This document shows, piece after piece, positions 7,679 to 9,565 of a DNA stretch of 9,565 bases (position 1 is the first letter of the stretch; each line of letters opens with the position of its first letter). Under the pieces are notes generated by a model. It worked only from the letters and a program-made list of their open reading frames with translations. It was not told where the DNA came from and searched no databases. This stretch comes from Betaproteobacteria bacterium (GTDB lineage Bacteria; Pseudomonadota; Gammaproteobacteria; Burkholderiales; SG8-39), in assembly GCA_005888925.1 (NCBI GenBank), contig VBCP01000185.1, positions 1 through 9,565 on the forward strand, written 5' to 3'. The position numbers were made by a program, and so were the translations under genes.

Positions 7679-8710
7679 ATGGACCGCATCACGCTCAGGC
7701 GGCCGGATGATTTCCATGTGCACCTGCGCGACGGGCCGGCAATGGCATCGGTGCTCGCCGATACGGCGCGGCGCTTCGCTCGCGCGATCGTGATGCCCAA
7801 TCTCAAGCCGCCCCTGCGCACCACCGCGCAGGCGCTGCATTACCGCGATCGCATCCTGGGCGAGCTTCCCGAGGACGCCGAGTTCGAGCCGCTGATGACG
7901 CTCTATCTCACCGACGACACGCCGCCCGAGGAGATCTCGCGCGCCAAGCTCTCCGGCCGCGTGCACGGCGTCAAGCTCTACCCGGCCGGGGCCACCACCC
8001 ACTCCGACGCCGGCGTGACGCGCATCTCGCGCTGCTTCCACACGCTGGAGAAGATGGAGGAAGTCGGCCTGCCTCTCCTGGTGCACGGCGAATCGACCGA
8101 TCCGGCGATCGACGTGTTCGACCGCGAGCAGGCCTTCATCGAGGAAACCCTCGGCCCCACGCTCGAGCGCTTCCCGCGGCTCAAGGTGGTGCTCGAGCAC
8201 ATCACCACGCGCGATGCGGTGCAGTTCGTGGAGGTCACCGGCGCGAACGTCGCCGCCACCATCACCGCGCACCACCTGCTCATGAACCGCAACGCGCTTT
8301 TCATGGGCGGCATCCGGCCGCATCACTACTGCCTGCCGGTGCTCAAGCGCGAGGAGCACCGCGAAGCGCTGGTCGAGGCCGCGACCTCGGGCAATCCGAA
8401 GTTTTTCCTCGGCACCGACAGCGCGCCGCATGCGCGCGCGGCGAAGGAAGCCGGCTGCGGCTGCGCCGGCATCTACACCGCGCATGGCGCGATCGAGCTG
8501 TACGCCATCGCCTTCGAGGAGGCGCACGCCCTCGATCAGCTCGAAGGCTTCGCCTCGGTGCACGGCGCCCGGTTCTACAACCTGCCGCCGAATCGCGGCA
8601 GCATCACGCTGGTGCGCGAGGACTGGACCGTGCCGGAAACCCTCGCGTTTGGCGGCGAGGCGCTCGTGCCGCTGCGCGCCGGCGAAACGATTCCCTGGAA
8701 GCTCGCCTAA
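7679..8710 (+). CDS. pyrC: Dihydroorotase, class II
   Basis: PyrC cyclises carbamoyl-aspartate to dihydroorotate, the third step of pyrimidine synthesis. The 343-residue length and motifs fit the E. coli-type class II enzyme. Seen: the metal-binding HVHLRDG at 13-19 (His13, His15), MPNLKPP at 39-45, the carbamylated Lys99 in VKLYPAGATTHSD, His136 in LLVHGES, His174 in VLEHIT, ITAHHLLMNRN, and catalytic Asp247 in FLGTDSAPHA with His251 nearby. All metal ligands and the catalytic Asp are present, so it should be an active binuclear zinc enzyme. It is a soluble, probably dimeric enzyme. Start ATG 7679 lies 10 bases after rsmI with no obvious Shine-Dalgarno sequence, so coupling or a leaderless-like mode is possible. 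The open frame extending upstream into rsmI is a shadow and not part of the protein. It ends with a TAA that overlaps the putative start region of the DUF3025 gene. Confidence 0.94.
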   Translation: MDRITLRRPDDFHVHLRDGPAMASVLADTARRFARAIVMPNLKPPLRTTAQALHYRDRILGELPEDAEFEPLMTLYLTDDTPPEEISRAKLSGRVHGVKLYPAGATTHSDAGVTRISRCFHTLEKMEEVGLPLLVHGESTDPAIDVFDREQAFIEETLGPTLERFPRLKVVLEHITTRDAVQFVEVTGANVAATITAHHLLMNRNALFMGGIRPHHYCLPVLKREEHREALVEAATSGNPKFFLGTDSAPHARAAKEAGCGCAGIYTAHGAIELYAIAFEEAHALDQLEGFASVHGARFYNLPPNRGSITLVREDWTVPETLAFGGEALVPLRAGETIPWKLA

Positions 8711-8712
8711 GG
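8709..8712 (+). promoter_or_regulatory. Shine-Dalgarno-like AAGG before the anomalous DUF3025 start
   Basis: AAGG overlaps the pyrC TAA stop and lies 6 bases before ATA 8719. That is a normal ribosome-binding distance for a start codon, but the triplet at that place is ATA, not ATG. The nearest standard start is GTG 8767, without a comparable upstream AGG at good spacing. Confidence 0.4.
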
Positions 8713-8766
8713 CATCCGATATACGAGCCGCTTGCGCCGTGGCTCGGCCTCGGGCGCTCGCTCGAC

Positions 8767-9426
8767 GTGCTCAACACGGCCGCGGCGCGAGCCGGCATCG
8801 CCACCGAAAGCGGCATGCCGGTGCGCTTCGTGCCCCCGGCAGGAAAGCGCGGCCCATACGAGCTGCGGGTACATGAGACCGGCTGCATCGAAACGCGCGA
8901 CGGCAATCTGCATGACTGGTTCAACGCGCTCTGCTGGCTCGCGTTTCCGCGCACCAAGGCGTGCATCAACGCCATGCACGCCGCCGCGATTCCTGGCGAG
9001 CAGGGGCGCCGCGGCAGGCTGCGCGACCTCTTGACCCTCTTCGACGAAGGCGGCGCCATCGTCGTTTGCGCTGACCAGGAATTAAACGACCTGATGCGCC
9101 AATTCCGCTGGAAGGAGCTCTTCTGGGGCGAGCGCGAGCGGGTGAAGCAAAAGATGCGCTTCGTGGTGCTCGGCCACGCGGTGCTCGAGCAAGCGCTAGA
9201 GCCCTGGCCGGGCATTACGTGCAAGGCGCTGTTCGCCTCTCCCGACGACGACTGCGACGCGCAGGCCGCGGCATGGCTCGCGCGCCTCGGTACCGGTGCA
9301 ACCCCGCACGATCTAGCGCCGCTGCCGGTGTTCGGCTATCCCGGCTGGGCGGAACAGCAGAACGCCGCGTTCTACGACGATGAGCGCTACTTCCGCCCCG
9401 CAGGGGGGCGCGGCGGAGCCGCTTAG
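8767..9426 (+). CDS. DUF3025 family protein (start uncertain, homology begins near 8713)
   Basis: DUF3025 proteins are conserved in beta- and gammaproteobacteria and have no known function. Seen: GMPVRFVPP near the start, DWFNALCWLAFPRTKACINAMHA (the most conserved block, given here in part only by key residues D, W, F, N, W, P, K), LTLFDEGGAIV, FWGERERV, VLGHAVLEQAL, CKALF and GYPGW near the C-terminus. The canonical reading from GTG 8767 gives 219 residues. In-frame sequence further upstream, HPIYEPLAPWLGLGRS from 8713, looks like the normal family N-terminus but has no ATG, GTG or TTG; ATA 8719 is the best-placed candidate start. The tail RPAGGRGGAA is a low-complexity extension of the type coded by GC-rich hairpins. 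Its TAG interlocks with the stop of the convergent gene. It follows pyrC directly, so it is probably co-transcribed. Family call is firm, start is not. Confidence 0.82.
   Translation: MLNTAAARAGIATESGMPVRFVPPAGKRGPYELRVHETGCIETRDGNLHDWFNALCWLAFPRTKACINAMHAAAIPGEQGRRGRLRDLLTLFDEGGAIVVCADQELNDLMRQFRWKELFWGERERVKQKMRFVVLGHAVLEQALEPWPGITCKALFASPDDDCDAQAAAWLARLGTGATPHDLAPLPVFGYPGWAEQQNAAFYDDERYFRPAGGRGGAA
9394..9410. repeat. GC-rich inverted repeat near the DUF3025 3' end
   Basis: CGCCCC, a five-base loop, then GGGGCG form a 6-bp stem just before the end of the DUF3025 gene; a second small stem, GCGG-AG-CCGC, follows at 9413-9422. They could slow or stop convergent transcripts, but there is no T-tract, so calling a terminator would be guesswork. 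The repeat also encodes the low-complexity PAGGRGGAA tail. Confidence 0.4.
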
Positions 9427-9565
9427 GGGAATGCCGGGTAGCGGGTCTCCTGCGCCGAGAGCACCACCTCGGGATGGCGCGAGGCGACGATCTCGCGGAT
9501 GCGGTCGACCTCGCGGTAGGGCACGTCGAGGATCAGCAAGACCTTGCCGCGCGCGATCTCCTCGT
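9423..9565 (-). CDS. C-terminal end of an unidentified gene (cut by window end)
   Basis: Reading the minus strand from the window edge gives 46 residues ending in TAA. The segment EEIARGKVLLILDVPYREV, then DRIREIVASRHPEVV, and the end RYPAFP look like a real protein: a hydrophobic strand after a Gly-Lys, a helix starting with a charged repeat, and a FP terminus. The pattern GKVLLILDVP...VDRI resembles the C-terminal part of predicted membrane-associated DUF1269-type proteins; I offer that only as a suggestion. Its stop shares the tetramer TTAG at 9423-9426 with the stop of the DUF3025 gene. Coding character and that interlocked stop support a real gene. The rest lies outside the window, so no function is claimed. 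Confidence 0.6.
   Translation of the reverse strand, partial: EEIARGKVLLILDVPYREVDRIREIVASRHPEVVLSAQETRYPAFP

Overview
The window comes from a GC-rich bacterial chromosome. Gene content and order point to a betaproteobacterium, possibly uncultured: class II dihydroorotase PyrC next to a DUF3025 gene, rsmI divergent from a yraN-diaA/gmhA-dolP-rfaE2 cluster, a FemAB-like acyltransferase, and an Smr gene beside glnB. This placement is inference from family knowledge, not a database match. The window is almost entirely coding. There are no tRNA or rRNA genes, no CRISPR array, no insertion sequence and no gene-free stretch longer than about 50 bases.

Layout, left to right: the 3' part of an Smr-domain gene (+); a broken glnB (P-II) gene (-); a two-gene + unit encoding a FemAB-like acyltransferase and an SDR oxidoreductase; a seven-gene - strand operon read right to left as yraN, a HIRAN-domain gene, diaA/gmhA, dolP, rfaE2, a conserved unknown gene and rhlE; a + unit of rsmI, pyrC and a DUF3025 gene; and the 3' end of an unidentified - strand gene. 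The - operon is tightly coupled, with mostly 1- to 4-base overlaps between successive genes. Its products centre on the cell envelope: GmhA-type isomerase and RfaE2 act in ADP-heptose (LPS inner core) synthesis, and DolP is an outer-membrane lipoprotein.

I see no obviously new multi-gene system. The strongest signals are lesions in otherwise conserved housekeeping genes. glnB has lost about 83 bases that encode exactly the T-loop region, which frameshifts the rest. rhlE carries an in-frame amber codon in place of the invariant glutamine of its Q motif. The DUF3025 gene lacks an ATG, GTG or TTG where homology says it should start, but has an ATA at good Shine-Dalgarno spacing. Together these suggest either genome decay or sequence/assembly error in this contig. 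Other points of interest are a SIS-domain protein that looks like DiaA but keeps the four GmhA zinc ligands, a HIRAN domain behind an apparent signal peptide, and three convergent gene pairs whose stop codons interlock in a four-base YTAR motif.
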